DNA of 64,000 bases, from assembly GCF_901000735.1 (NCBI RefSeq), contig NC_081544.1, forward strand, positions 23,055,900 to 23,119,899, read 5' to 3'. Under the pieces are notes generated by a model that did no database searches, was not told the DNA's origin, and saw nothing but the letters and a program-made list of their open reading frames with translations. Position numbers and translations under genes: made by a program. This stretch comes from Corylus avellana. Taxonomy: Eukaryota > Streptophyta > Magnoliopsida > Fagales > Betulaceae. Below, in pieces: positions 12,587-23,610 of this stretch (the stretch's first letter is position 1; every line of letters begins with the position of its first letter).

Positions 12587-13053
12587 GAGAAAACTACATT
12601 TTGCCCTCATAAACTATAACGCAGTGCCACTTTCTCCCTATAAACTGTCAATTACACTACTTTGCCCACATGAACTACTATAGTAGTTGACGTGCTAGTT
12701 TTGGCACGTCAACATTTATTGACGTGTCAAAAAATGGAATTGTTTGACACGTAACAAAATTGCCTTTTTTTTGTAGTGCTATTTTGTGCCCAAAATCCCA
12801 TTCTGTCAGTCAAAGCCGTTAACTCAAATGGTCAACCTGTCACTTTGCCCTCATGAATTACAACGCATTGTTATTTTGCCCCATGAACTACAAGGCATTG
12901 TCACTTTGATCGTCTGAGTTAACGGCTTTGACTGACGGAATGAGGTTTTGGGCACAAAATGATAGTTCATGGGAGCAAAGTAGTACAATTGACAGTTCAT
13001 GATGAGAAAGTACTAAGACGTTGTAGTTCGTTGGGGTAAAATGTAGTTTCCCC
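12587..13053. mobile_element. Fold-back MULE-type MITE, exact 9-bp TSD
   Basis: The ends GAGAAAACTACATTTTGCCC and its near-inverse GGGGTAAAATGTAGTTTCCCC frame a 467-bp fold-back in which CATGAACTAC and CAAAATGGCA-like segments recur inverted. The exact 9-bp duplication TTATTGTTT lies at 12578-12586 and 13054-13062. Confidence 0.8.
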
Positions 13054-13200
13054 TTATTGTTTAATGAATACTGGGAAAGGAACCTGAAGCCCCCTGTCTA
13101 TTATCCTTGAAGGCAGAAATAAAGCATATTTTTATGTAAAATTTTTGGTCATTTGGGATGAAGAGCTTGAACTAATGGCTGCTAAAAATACATGAAATCT

Positions 13201-14315
13201 CACTACAAGAAATTCCGCAATCAACTCGCTAAAGGTTACCGCAGTTGTCCCATCAAAATTTTTGATTATTAGCGACGACCTTATGTGAAATATTTAATTA
13301 AAATGAAAAGTGAATGATAGAGATATGAATGGTTCGAGTTCAGGACCTATACTCTAATACCCATATTAAATCATCATCTACTCTAAAAGTTTAAATCCAT
13401 AAAAAATGATGAATTTAATTATTTATTTATAAGTTATTAGTAACCACATGCTATCGTCGTTGATAATAACCCATAGCCTTTATTAATAAGTTTGTACTTT
13501 TTTTTTAATATGTATATAAATTTAAGATTCTATTTATATAATTATCAATTGCGACGGAGAACAACTAAAACTCCTACATCATACAAGTAATCAGGACAGA
13601 AACACACAACTCTCACTCACATGTGTTAATCAAAGTTTTGAAATTGCATAAAAATGACCACAAAAAAAAAAAGCATCAACATCGATCTATTTGTAGAGAA
13701 AAGAAGTGGTTCTGATTTTTGGTACACCAAAAACAATGCCATTCTTGAAGTATATAAACATAAATATATACATATCAAGAAGTAATAAACTGCATCGATA
13801 TCTCATGCAACTCAAAGTACATGGAAAGACGGGTAAGGATTTGACTCTCATAATGAGAATTTTCAAATCTAATCAGTATTATTCTTTTTTAATCTCATTG
13901 ATGTCTGAGGTTGATAGGGTTGGGTCGGATATGACTCGATCGGATTTGAGGAGCGCTTGTGATTCTCACTGTCTAAGTCCCTCTTATATACTTCCAAGCA
14001 AACAGGTATTTTACCATGATCATGCACAGATAAAATAGTCACTCTGATCATTTTGTAATTTACATAACATGAAAATTAAGTCGTTCGTGATTTTTTTTTA
14101 CTAGCAATTGTCGTCGCTGAAAGAAATATATTATTGTTATATGATTCTCACAACACCTGTGTGCTAAAAAAAAATCACCTTTATATATCATCAACAAGAT
14201 ATTCGCAACGCGATAATATCAAAATATTTCGTTGCATCAACAACAACGATCAAAAAATATGATGCCTAATAATGTGACCGTTAATTAAAGACCAAAGACC
14301 AAAATTTTTGTAGTG
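13201..14315. mobile_element. Non-autonomous CACTA-type element
   Basis: The left end CACTACAAGAAATT and right end AATTTTTGTAGTG are the hallmark CACTA termini. Flanking 3-bp repeats are TCT/TCC (one mismatch). Subterminal GCGACGACC, GTCGTCGCTG and CGTTGATAA motifs occur at both ends. No transposase gene is present. Part of the interior (GTTGATAGGGTTGGGTCGGA, near 13905) recurs diverged near 15580. Confidence 0.75.
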
Positions 14316-15155
14316 TCCTTTTAATTCGGGAAGGGAGGAAGATTATCATGGAGACAAATACAATGGGTCGGTCTAGATAATAATGGTGATAATTAGTCAA
14401 CTTTAATTTATATATATATATATATATATATAACGAGAAGCAATAGATGGGAAAATAGAAAAGAAAAAAAAAATCTGTGTGGAAACCCATCAAGCCGCCT
14501 CTACTTTAGATCTAATTAAACGGTGGACGTGGAAGTTCTCTAAAGTGGCATAATGAGAATGGTCTACATAAATATAATGGTGATAATTAGTCAAGTTTAA
14601 TTATATAGTTATATAGACAAAATGCTTGATAATAATAGAGGATCATAATTGATTAATTTCTACCGATTTCAAGAAAATTATAGATTTTCAAATGACGGAC
14701 TTTAAGCCGTTTCTAAGTATTAAAAGGCTTAAAAAAATGTCACTTATTAAAATGTGTTATGTTATCAAGGCAACTAAAAATAATATTCATTTCAAATGGC
14801 TCGTTCTTCATTTTTGCAGTGCGATTCTTCTTAAAAAAATAAAATAAAAAATAAAAACTGTTTTTGGCTCAATGCTTTTTCACAGTGTAAAATGCTAAAA
14901 TCTGATGAAAATATATATTCAATTCTCAACAATAATATGCCACTTTTTTAATAAGTAGTGACATTAATTTTCAAGCGTTTTGATGTTTAGAAACGGTCTA
15001 AATTCTGTAATTTAAAAGTCTACATTAATTTTCTTGAAATTGTAAAGAATTCTAATCCAAGATGAAGCTGTAAAATAAATCTACATAACATTTGATAAAT
15101 TTCAGTATCTTATCTTAATTGTCATGGTTTATTGGTTTGTTTTCAAAATAAACTG

Positions 15156-15196
<41 letters not shown>

Positions 15197-16356
15197 TCTA
15201 ATTACATCATGAGCTGCTCGATAGCATTAAAAACGACAAATGGTTTGTTGAGGAGACGATAGACGTAAGCCATTTTACAAACGACAAATCCGTTGTAACG
15301 GAGACTTATGGCACCGAAAGTTGTGACATTTAATAGACTTGAGGAATATTATATTGGAGGGCGATGTTTTAAAAATTGTACACACGTTATGGAAGGAAGA
15401 ACAGTCTTAGCAGTGAACATGGAATTATGATTACCATCCAAAGGCAGTAGTTCAGTGCCTTAAGGAAAACTTCATGAGGTTTAATCATGTATTTGAGCGA
15501 AGATTTGAATCTCAGTAATGAATAATCATTCATACAAACTTAATTAGTATTAGCTGCTTTAAGAAATTCACTGATGTCTTGATAGGGTTGGGCCAAGTTA
15601 TGACTCAATTAGTTTTGAGCGGAAGCGTCTGTAGTTTTCATTGTCTAGGCTCTTTCTGAGCAATTCCCAGCGAGTATGTGCTATCATGGTAACGTTCTGT
15701 CCTAGTAGAGTAGTCATAATTGGTCGCTCACTCCTACTTTTCGCTAAAAATAAATAAATAAATTATTGACAACACTATTAACCTAAGAAATCTAAAGCAA
15801 AACCAGAACAAAGGAAACACAAAAAGCAAAACCAGAAGCATGCAAATAATATCTTAAATAAAGCGACGTTACAACGCACAATGGGTGCATTTACTGTTGT
15901 GTTTAAAGTTGTGCCCTAGTACTATTTAATAGCACGAGAAGTCCGGTGACCTGATTAGCAGCACATGTGATTCCGACACCACCATCGCTCTCTTACATTC
16001 CATAATGTTTTTCAGTATTATTCATTTAATTATCATAATAAAATTAAAATATTAAAGAAAACAGAACCGAAGATCAAGATAAGGCATGCATTTTCCATCA
16101 TTTCATGCTATGAATTTCTGTTGTTCAATGTTCACAGTCAACCCCTGTTTCATTACTTTAACCAATTCTCTTCACTGCGTTGCTATGTTGTGTATATGAA
16201 CTTCCTATCCCCTTCTAGTTTTGCTCAAAATTTGTATTATTTAGTATTAGAGTCAACTACCACGTCAAGCAAAAAATCAGAAGTAAGTCGTTGAGTATTT
16301 ATGGAATCGAAAGAATTGTGTCATTTTTGTCGAGTTATGGAGAGGGTGACCTATAG

Positions 16357-16743
16357 GATGTATATGTATAATATTAAGTCATCGAATACTGATAGATGCC
16401 AAAGGAGAAAGTGACTACCATTAGATCAGTGTAGACAGAGTGGACCGTCAAGTACGTCGGCTTTAGAGCATAATGATATGTTGTGGTTTTAAGTATCTTA
16501 CATGACTTAAGTACAATCTTGATTATTGGTATATACTTTCTTATGCATGGTAATTAATGCACCCTTCCACAAACAAAAAAGTATGGGTATTATACATAAG
16601 CATAATGTTAAGTCATTGAATACTCATAGATGTCAAAAGAGAAAGTGGCTACCATCGGATGAGTATGGATAGAGTAAGTCATCGTAAACGTCGGCTCTAA
16701 AGCTTGGTAATATGTTACAATTTGAAGTATCTCACATGGCTTA
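16357..16743. repeat. Direct repeat pair, about 155 bp each
   Basis: 16357-16510 and 16590-16743 share TTAAGTCATYGAATACT, AGATGYCAAARGAGAAAGTG and ACATGRCTTAAG in the same order and orientation, with roughly one change in six bases. No coding sequence. They may be remnants of LTRs or of a local duplication. Confidence 0.6.
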
Positions 16744-16908
16744 AGGGTATATTTGAAAGGCCTAAAAGTGTATTTAACACTCAAAAAGTTCGTTTGAAGA
16801 AAAAAGTATCGATTTGGTAAAAGAATTTGAAAGTGTTTTTAAAGGTCTAAAAACACTTTTTGATTTAAAAGCTCTATTTTTCAAATACAATCTCAAATAT
16901 GTTCTAGG
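16744..16908. repeat. Small MITE (TTTGAAA / TTTGAGATTG ends)
   Basis: AGGGTATATTTGAAAG at the left and CAATCTCAAATATGTTCT at the right are rough inverse copies; AGTGTATTTAACACTCAAAAA and AAAACACTTTTTGATTTAAAA are internal. Related sequences lie at 32675-32865 and 58673-58898. Confidence 0.45.
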
Positions 16909-17139
16909 TAGTATTTTATTCATATGTATGTAAGTTGTCCTATTCCCTCCCATTACAAACGGTTATCAAATATGAGTTGTAATCTCTCACACTCTCCGAG
17001 TCTCCTTGTGGGTTTTCAACAGTTTTTCTGTGGAAAAAGTAAAGTAAAATATACAACAAAGTCCTCCACTATCTTAAATTTTACAAACCATATACTTAGC
17101 AGCCGCTGGCCCAGCCCCTTCAAACTAATATAAAGAGAG

Positions 17140-17470
17140 AGGCAGTCCACTGTTTCACCCACAAAGAGAGATAGGGAGAGGGGAGCTACTGCCCAGAGCC
17201 GTCGGTATCGCCGGCGAAAGGAAGTTTCAGGCTTCCCTTAGCCAAAACCCACACACCAAACCGGGTTTAGAACGGATTTTAGTAGACCAATAGCTTGGTC
17301 GGTATTCTCTGTCCCAAAACCATCCCTCAAAAAAAAAAAAAAAAAACCATCCCTCAGCCACCCATATATTCTCCGAAAAGCTCATTTCCGCCGAAAATCC
17401 GGTGACCCGGCTTGACCCGGTTAAAATTGGAGATTTTTCTCAAATTCATTGCATATAGGTATATTTTCTG
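17140..17470. other. GC-richer leader-like segment, function unknown
   Basis: In AT-rich surroundings this stretch has AGAGAGATAGGGAGAGGGGA, GCCGTCGGTATCGCCGGCG, ACCGGGTTTAGAACGG and CCGGTGACCCGGCTTGACCC. It resembles a purine/pyrimidine-rich plant 5' leader, but I find no long reading frame or homology after it. Confidence 0.25.
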
Positions 17471-18408
17471 ATGTGTCCTTTCATTTTTATGGTTTCAATT
17501 TAATGTTAACTGTACGTAGTGGGTTATGATCAACTTACAAAGAGTTGAGAGAATTATTGGCATTTCTAGATATCTCAATTTGTAGCTTAATTATATATGC
17601 ATCAAAGTTTTTATTTGGTTGATAAATGCCTTAGACAAATATGACACTGAGAGGTCGTCAATGGTAGTTTATTCGATTGGAGTCCATGCATTACGAAACG
17701 GAGGTTATTAGATCAAATTCATCTTTTCATTTTTCTCCCCTTGTGTATAGACATGTCAAAATATATATGACTTATGGAGGTAAGGGATTAATTTGGGAAA
17801 TGTAATTAGGAAAAATCTAAGGATTTTGCAATTCGATCTTAGAGATAAATATTATATACAATACTTTTATCATAATTTATTGATATAGCACTACCAACCA
17901 AATTTTAAATTTTTTTTTTTTTTAACAATGACTAATTGGTTGCGCTACATCAGCAAAATGATATAAACTGTGATATATGTCATTACCCTTCTTTATTTAA
18001 TGCTAAATAATACACCTCACTTTACCATTATCTTACTATGTTGATATGACAATAGTATTCACTAACCTTTTTTTTATTTATTTAAATTTTGTTTTTAACA
18101 AGAGTCTAATGGTTGATAAACAATGTCACACCAGTCTAATAGAATGCATGTGTAATTTTTAACATTATTATAAGAACAAATATAATAAATTGAGGAATGT
18201 GGTTGAATTTTTTTTTTGCTATTGTGCACATTCAGGAGGTAAGCGGAATTAGTTAACTTGAATTTAGTTTAAGAGAAAGAGAAATGCTACACACACTCCC
18301 ACCTCCACACTTTCAAGTGTAGACTCTTTGACGTGGTCCTAAAAAAAACCATTAGATCCAAAATTCAAAAGTAATTTATCTAAAATTTAATAGTAATTTT
18401 AGAACCAA

Positions 18409-18450
<42 letters not shown>

Positions 18451-19370
18451 GCTTTAAAAGTGTGAGATTAAACCTGTGTGTAGCATTTTTATTAGTTTAG
18501 ACGTACTGATCACATGATGATGTCAATAAGGAACAACATTGACCATGGTTACAAGAGAGAATCTTTTGATTGTTGTTACTTAGTCTTCCACTACGTCAGA
18601 ATTTCATCGCCATAGGTCTCAAAGAAAATGATGAATGAATTTAATTTATTGCTCGCAGAATAATATCATCTATATAAGTGACTAGGGAACTCTCCTTTAA
18701 ATATATGAAATATTAGTGATTTTTAGAAATGAAAAATATTGTTAATAGTCATCTCTCATTACATGCATAAAATTCTCATATGGGACGACCGATTACACTA
18801 TCAATTTCTATAATATTCTTTTTATAACTAAAAAATTTATAATTTTCTCTATAATATTCTACTTATAACTAAAAAATTTACACTACCAATATTCTTTTTT
18901 TTTTTTTTTCTCTTTTTTTTCCAAGGAGTTGTTAAGCAAGAGAATTAAGGTATGATTGAGAAGAAAAAGTTTATGCTGCAATGAAAATGGTAAATATTTA
19001 TGATTTATAAAAGCATTCTTGTTTTGATAGATTAGATTTCTGAGAAATCCTTTCCAGAGTTAAATTTTCGGAACAAATGATTTTCTATTTATATATAATT
19101 TGGGATAAAGATATATACATGTTGAATCCTTGATATATATGCCAATAATATTGGGGGCCATTAGAATTTTTTTTATTGCAAGTGGTAATTCATTTGGTTT
19201 AGTTTTCTTCATCAGCTTATCATCTTATTTTTCATTTTGTGGAATTTATTTGCTCATAGAAATATATCTTAAAAGTTTAATTTTCTTTTGTTTCTTTATA
19301 ATAGCACTAATATATAGTTGTATCTTTTTCAGTGTGTGGATATAAAGCAAAGGTTAATTACTAAAAAGCC
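17471..19370. other. Upstream region of SAD-2
   Basis: No gene seen. It contains the MITE at 18280-18490 and AT-rich DNA. From about 18940 it resembles the region upstream of SAD-1 (from about 5205): both carry TTATGCTNTAATG-like and TTTTGAWAGATWAGATTTYT-like blocks, so the promoter was duplicated with the gene. No confident TATA box was assigned. Confidence 0.5.
18280..18490. mobile_element. MITE with GAGAAATGCTACACAC ends and poly-A insert
   Basis: The left end GAGAAATGCTACACACACTC and right end GTGTGTAGCATTTTTATT are inverse copies. The centre holds a run of 37 A (18412-18448). A related copy in the opposite orientation is at about 50985-51148. Confidence 0.6.
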
Positions 19371-20440
19371 ATGGCTGTAAAACTCAACAACTTTGCCTTT
19401 GAATCCCTTCCTTCAGTTGCTCTCCTACCTATGAGAGCTCAGAGATATCCCAAGTTTTTTATGACTTCCACTCTGCACTCCAACTCTAAGTGAGTCCATT
19501 CTTCAAAGTCTCTCATCATGCATTTGAGTTGTTGACTATTTTAGCTGTAACCAATGACCTAACAATACTAATTAGTTTTTTTTCTTCTTCTTCTTTAATT
19601 CTAGAGGGAAATCAATGTCTTTAGGTCATGCTAATGTTAACGTAGTCCATCCCATGCTACCAGAAAAGGATGAAATCTTCAAATCTATGGAGGAGTGGGT
19701 CAGGACTGACATCTTAACTCTCCTAAAATCTGTAGAAAAATCTTGGCAACCACAAGACTTTTTGCCAAATCCTACCTCGGATGGATTCGTTGAGCAAGTC
19801 AATGAACTCAGGGAGAGGACAAAGGACATTCCGGACGACTACTTTATTGTCTTAGTTGGCAATATGATCACGGAAGAAGCCCTTCCAACTTACCAAGCAC
19901 TTATCAATGGCACGGAATTTTTTCACGATGAAGCGGGTAGTGATAACACACCTTGGGCAACATGGGCAAGGGGATGGAGTGCAGAAGAAAACAGGCATGG
20001 TGATCTTCTCAACAAATACCTCTATCTTTCTGGACGAGTGGATATGAAACAAATCGAGAAGACAACACACTATTTGATTGGGTCAGGAATGGTGAGATAT
20101 GCAACAATTCTTTAACGTATTTTTGTTACTTGCCCATAATTCTTGTGTTAATGGCCCAATTATTGATTCGAAAACCTTAGGATTTTTAGATACTAATTTA
20201 GTTAAACCCTTAATCCTTAGGATCATAATATTCCATCACGCTACTATAATACCAAAACATTTTGATCCAACTTATATATCAACTCCCCTGCGACTTAAAC
20301 TCATGAATCTATAACATTGACATGTGTTCCTTAACATATGAGAAACACATATTGTTTTAATTAACAAGTGAGAAGCTCATGCTACCAATTGTTAAAGACC
20401 CAACTATTGATCCAAAAGTCTTAAGACTATTGGATACTAA

Positions 20441-20488
<48 letters not shown>

Positions 20489-21191
20489 ACGGACGGGTAG
20501 GTGGAAAGTATTCCCAACCGCATACCTTTGACCCGCTACTCATCCGTTTTAGGTGATTCTAAAAAAAAGATTTCACCCCCCAATTTTGAATTATTCTTCT
20601 TCAACAAGTTAATGTCCAGTATTTTTCTCTAATTAGGATGTCGGCATCAGGAAAAATCCCTACTTTTTTTCTATCTACACATCGTTTCAAGAAAGAGCAA
20701 CATTTATCTCCCATGGAAATACAGCCAAGCTTGCCATGAAGCACAGGGAGGAAAAGCTTGCCCAAATATGTGGCACAATTGCTGCAGATGAGAAGCGTCA
20801 TGAAACTGCTTATAAGAAAATAGTTGGGAAGCTTTTCGAGCTTGATCCAAATGAAACTGTCATAGCCTTTGCCGACATGATGAGGAGGAAAATATTAATG
20901 CCAGCCCACTTAATGTACGATGGCTACGATGAAAATCTTTTTGATCACTTCGCAAATGTTGCCTCTCGGATTGGTGTCTACACGGCCAAGGACTATAGAG
21001 AAATATTGGAACATTTGGTGGCTAAATGGAAGGTTGAGAAACTAACTGGACTTTCCGGTGAGGGGCGAGAAGCCCAAGACTATGTATGTGGATTAGCTGA
21101 AACACTGAGAAGGTTAGAGGAAAGAGCTCTAGCAAGGGCAAAAAAAGCATCCCCCATTTCTTTTAGCTGGATTTCTGGTAGGAAGGTGTAG
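19371..21191 (+). CDS. SAD-2: plastid acyl-ACP desaturase with altered acyl pocket
   Basis: Exons 19371-19489, 19605-20091 and 20637-21191 join in frame (119+487+555 nt) to 386 residues with canonical GT-AG sites. A plastid leader ends near PKFFMTSTL. All di-iron ligands of castor stearoyl-ACP desaturase are present: E105 ([10 protein letters not shown]), E143/H146 (AEENRHGD), E196 (FQERATF) and E229/H232 (ADEKRHET). The enzyme should insert a double bond into a ferredoxin-fed acyl-ACP in the plastid stroma. It departs from the consensus at acyl-channel positions (castor numbering): M114L, T117G, L118T, P179V, T181I, G188F, F189S. I infer altered chain-length or positional specificity, in line with castor variants at 118, 179 and 188. 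It is closest in sequence and structure to SAD-1. No defects were found; whether it is expressed cannot be seen. Confidence 0.9.
20445..20482. repeat. (TA)n microsatellite in SAD-2 intron 2
   Basis: An uninterrupted TA run of nearly 40 bases in the intron, about 150 bp before the exon 3 acceptor. Confidence 0.9.
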
Positions 21192-21958
21192 CCTTAGAAA
21201 AAAAAAAAAAAAAAAATGAAATATGTTAGAGAAGTATACGAAGAGTTAAAAGGCTTAAATCCTTCACAATAGCCTTTTTACATTGCCACTACCCACAAGC
21301 AAATTGGAGGGGTTTGCAATAAACCTAATATTCCCTTCTCTCTGTACTTTGTTGTCTAAGTTGTTTCTAGTTGATGTTAAGTAAGAAACTAATTATTAGC
21401 TCTTTTTTTTTCCTGTTTATTTACTGTTATTTGTGTATTCTTAGTGTTGTTGTTTTAAAAAGATTTTCCAGAATATTGCAATTTCAAAACACACCTTATA
21501 TTTTACATTATTTATCAATTGGGTTGTTGGGTATCAACTTAAAATAGGATCAATATTGTTTTATGTTTGGTCAGGTAGGGTACGTGTTTGTGTTTTGGTG
21601 AATTGTTTTTGTCATGGCCGATTATGGAGGAACGACTTTTTGGATGTTTTGGATTTGATTTCATTCGTTGAAATGGGGAGGAGGTGCCGTTTGGTTCTTC
21701 TCTGTTTCGTTTAGCCCCTAGTGTGTTGATATTGTTTGATTTCCTCCCCTGAATTGGGTAGCTAGCTTTGCAGTAATTCTTGTAACGCTCCAACTTTTAT
21801 ATAAGTTGCAAAGCAGAATTAAATCAATTTTACGTGGCATTACCATCTTTACATACACTTGCAGCCAAAGAAAACATGTATTATTATTATTATTATTATC
21901 AAAATTACAACTCACCCATCTTCACATAATACCACATCTTCTAATATAAAATAACATT
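21192..21958. other. 3' flank of SAD-2
   Basis: This holds the probable 3' UTR (poly-A run at 21199, then ATTCCCTTCTCTCTGTACTT, similar to the SAD-1 3' flank) and AT-rich sequence with an (ATT)n tract at 21879-21900. No further gene seen. Confidence 0.5.
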
Positions 21959-23020
21959 AGGGAAACCTCAGTAAGGCCCCTGAATTTTTACCCGATTTTA
22001 CAGACTCTCCTTGAACTTCCAAATATCTCATTTTGGACCCCTGAACTTCCATTTGCTCTCACTTTGAACTCCTCTGTTAATTTTTAACGTTAGATTAAAC
22101 GGTTTGACTTTTTATACAGATTATACCTCCACGTTAAACTACACAGTTTTTTGCCTCAAAACTACAACACCCACCCAGCCCAAAACGACATCGTTTTGGG
22201 CATTAAAATTATTTTTTTAAAAAAATTTAAAAAAAAAAAAAGAAAAGAAAAGAAAAGGCAAAATATTAAAAAAAAAAAAGCTCAAAAAATCGAGGTGGCT
22301 CCATGGCGGTCACGGGGGTGGATCGACCCTCACAAAAAAGAGCCAAAAAAAAAAAAAAAAGAGAGAGAGAATGGCTTTGGGGAACTTTGGGGAGTTGGGC
22401 GGACCACCCTCCGAAGGCCAGGGTCAGTCGACCGCGAAGCCAAACCATCAAAGAGCCAACGGGCTTTTAAGGTGTGAGGAGGACTCCTATAGCCATGGGA
22501 GATCAGTACCATATCCCGACCATGGGGTATCTTAATAAAAAATGGGGTGGTTCGGCCACTCCATTTTGGCCAAGGGGTGGATGGAGCCACCCTGATCTTT
22601 CTCCGTCTTTTTTTTTTTTTTGCCCTTTTTTAAAAAAAGAGAGAAAAAAAAAACACACACACAATTTTAACGCCCAAAACAACACCGTTTTGGGCTGGGG
22701 TGTTTTTTTTTAAAAAAAAAGTTTTTAATATTTTTAATATTTTGCAGTTTTTTTTTAAATATAATTTTAATACCCAAAACGGTGTCGTTTTGGGGCGGGT
22801 GGGAGCTGTAGTTTTGGACATTTTCAGAATTTCAAGTGGGTTGGGTAGGGGTATAATGGGCATAAAACGTCAAACGGTTTGAATTTAAAGTTGAAAACTA
22901 ACAGAGGGGTTCAAAGTGAGAGCAAATGGAAGTTCATGGGTCCAAAATGATAGATTTGAAAGTTCAGGGGGAGTCTATAAAATCAGGTGGAAGTTTAGTG
23001 GGCCTTACTGAAGTTTCCAC
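21959..23020. mobile_element. Large fold-back MULE-type element
   Basis: Arms of about 280 bp are inverse copies: GGGAAACCTCAGTAAGGCCC at the left and GGGCCTTACTGAAGTTTCC at the right, plus matching TCCATTTGCTCTCACTTTGA and its complement. Flanking 9-bp repeats aataacatt (21950-21958) and aataacata (23021-23029) differ at one base. The centre holds GGTGGNTCGGCC/GGCCACTCC half-palindromes, A-rich runs and three copies of the palindrome CCCAAAACGNNNTCGTTTTGGG or a close variant (about 22178, 22673 and 22772). Reading frames inside are low-complexity by-products. Confidence 0.8.
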
Positions 23021-23610
23021 AATAACATATTATAATATTAACCATAATGTCATTACAACTACATAAGACTAATATTGTCTTGACATCAAATCGAGAGATG
23101 TCTCAAGGGCATTTATTCTCATAATTTAAATATTGACTCAATATGAATCAGGTCTTTCGAAAGGTGAGAGGCCTCCTGCAAGCCTCATGAACCAATAGCC
23201 AAGGTAGCATAAGGGTCATCATTTAACTCCTTGTCACCAACATCTATAAAATTATCACAATTTTACAAGGAGAACGTGTGAGTCCACTATTCAGTAAATA
23301 TAAAATATGCTGACCATATATGTATGATGTGAGCCCCTTTTTTTTCCCCTTGAAAGTCTCTATCTCGAATTTACTAAACAGCTTGTCTTACATAGAGTTT
23401 TCACAAAATTGCTTACTTTCCAACATTTCATAGCTGATTTGTAAATCAAGCCTAGCGTTTTGCTTAATTCATACTTATAAAAGTCTCAAATATATTCATT
23501 TACATTTAATACATATCAATCCCCACATCTCATACTTTGGAGCAATAAAACAGTTTATAACAAGATAATAAAAAGTACATATTAAAAACATAAAACAATA
23601 TATATCATTC

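Larger units (their letters stand above)
14316..17139. other. AT-rich intergenic DNA without a gene
   Basis: I see no supportable gene. The stretch holds (TA)n tracts at 14410-14433 and 15159-15193, a piece near 15560-15680 resembling the interior of the CACTA element at 13201, the direct repeat pair at 16357-16743 and a small MITE at 16744-16908. Confidence 0.6.

Noticed and set aside
13331..13346. GGTTCGAGTTC as a possible tRNA B box
   Set aside because: No A box, acceptor stem or cloverleaf can be drawn around it; it lies inside a CACTA element.
22151..22713. Reading frames rich in Lys, Phe and Pro on both strands
   Set aside because: They are translations of A-runs and GGCCACC half-palindromes inside the fold-back element at 21959-23020.
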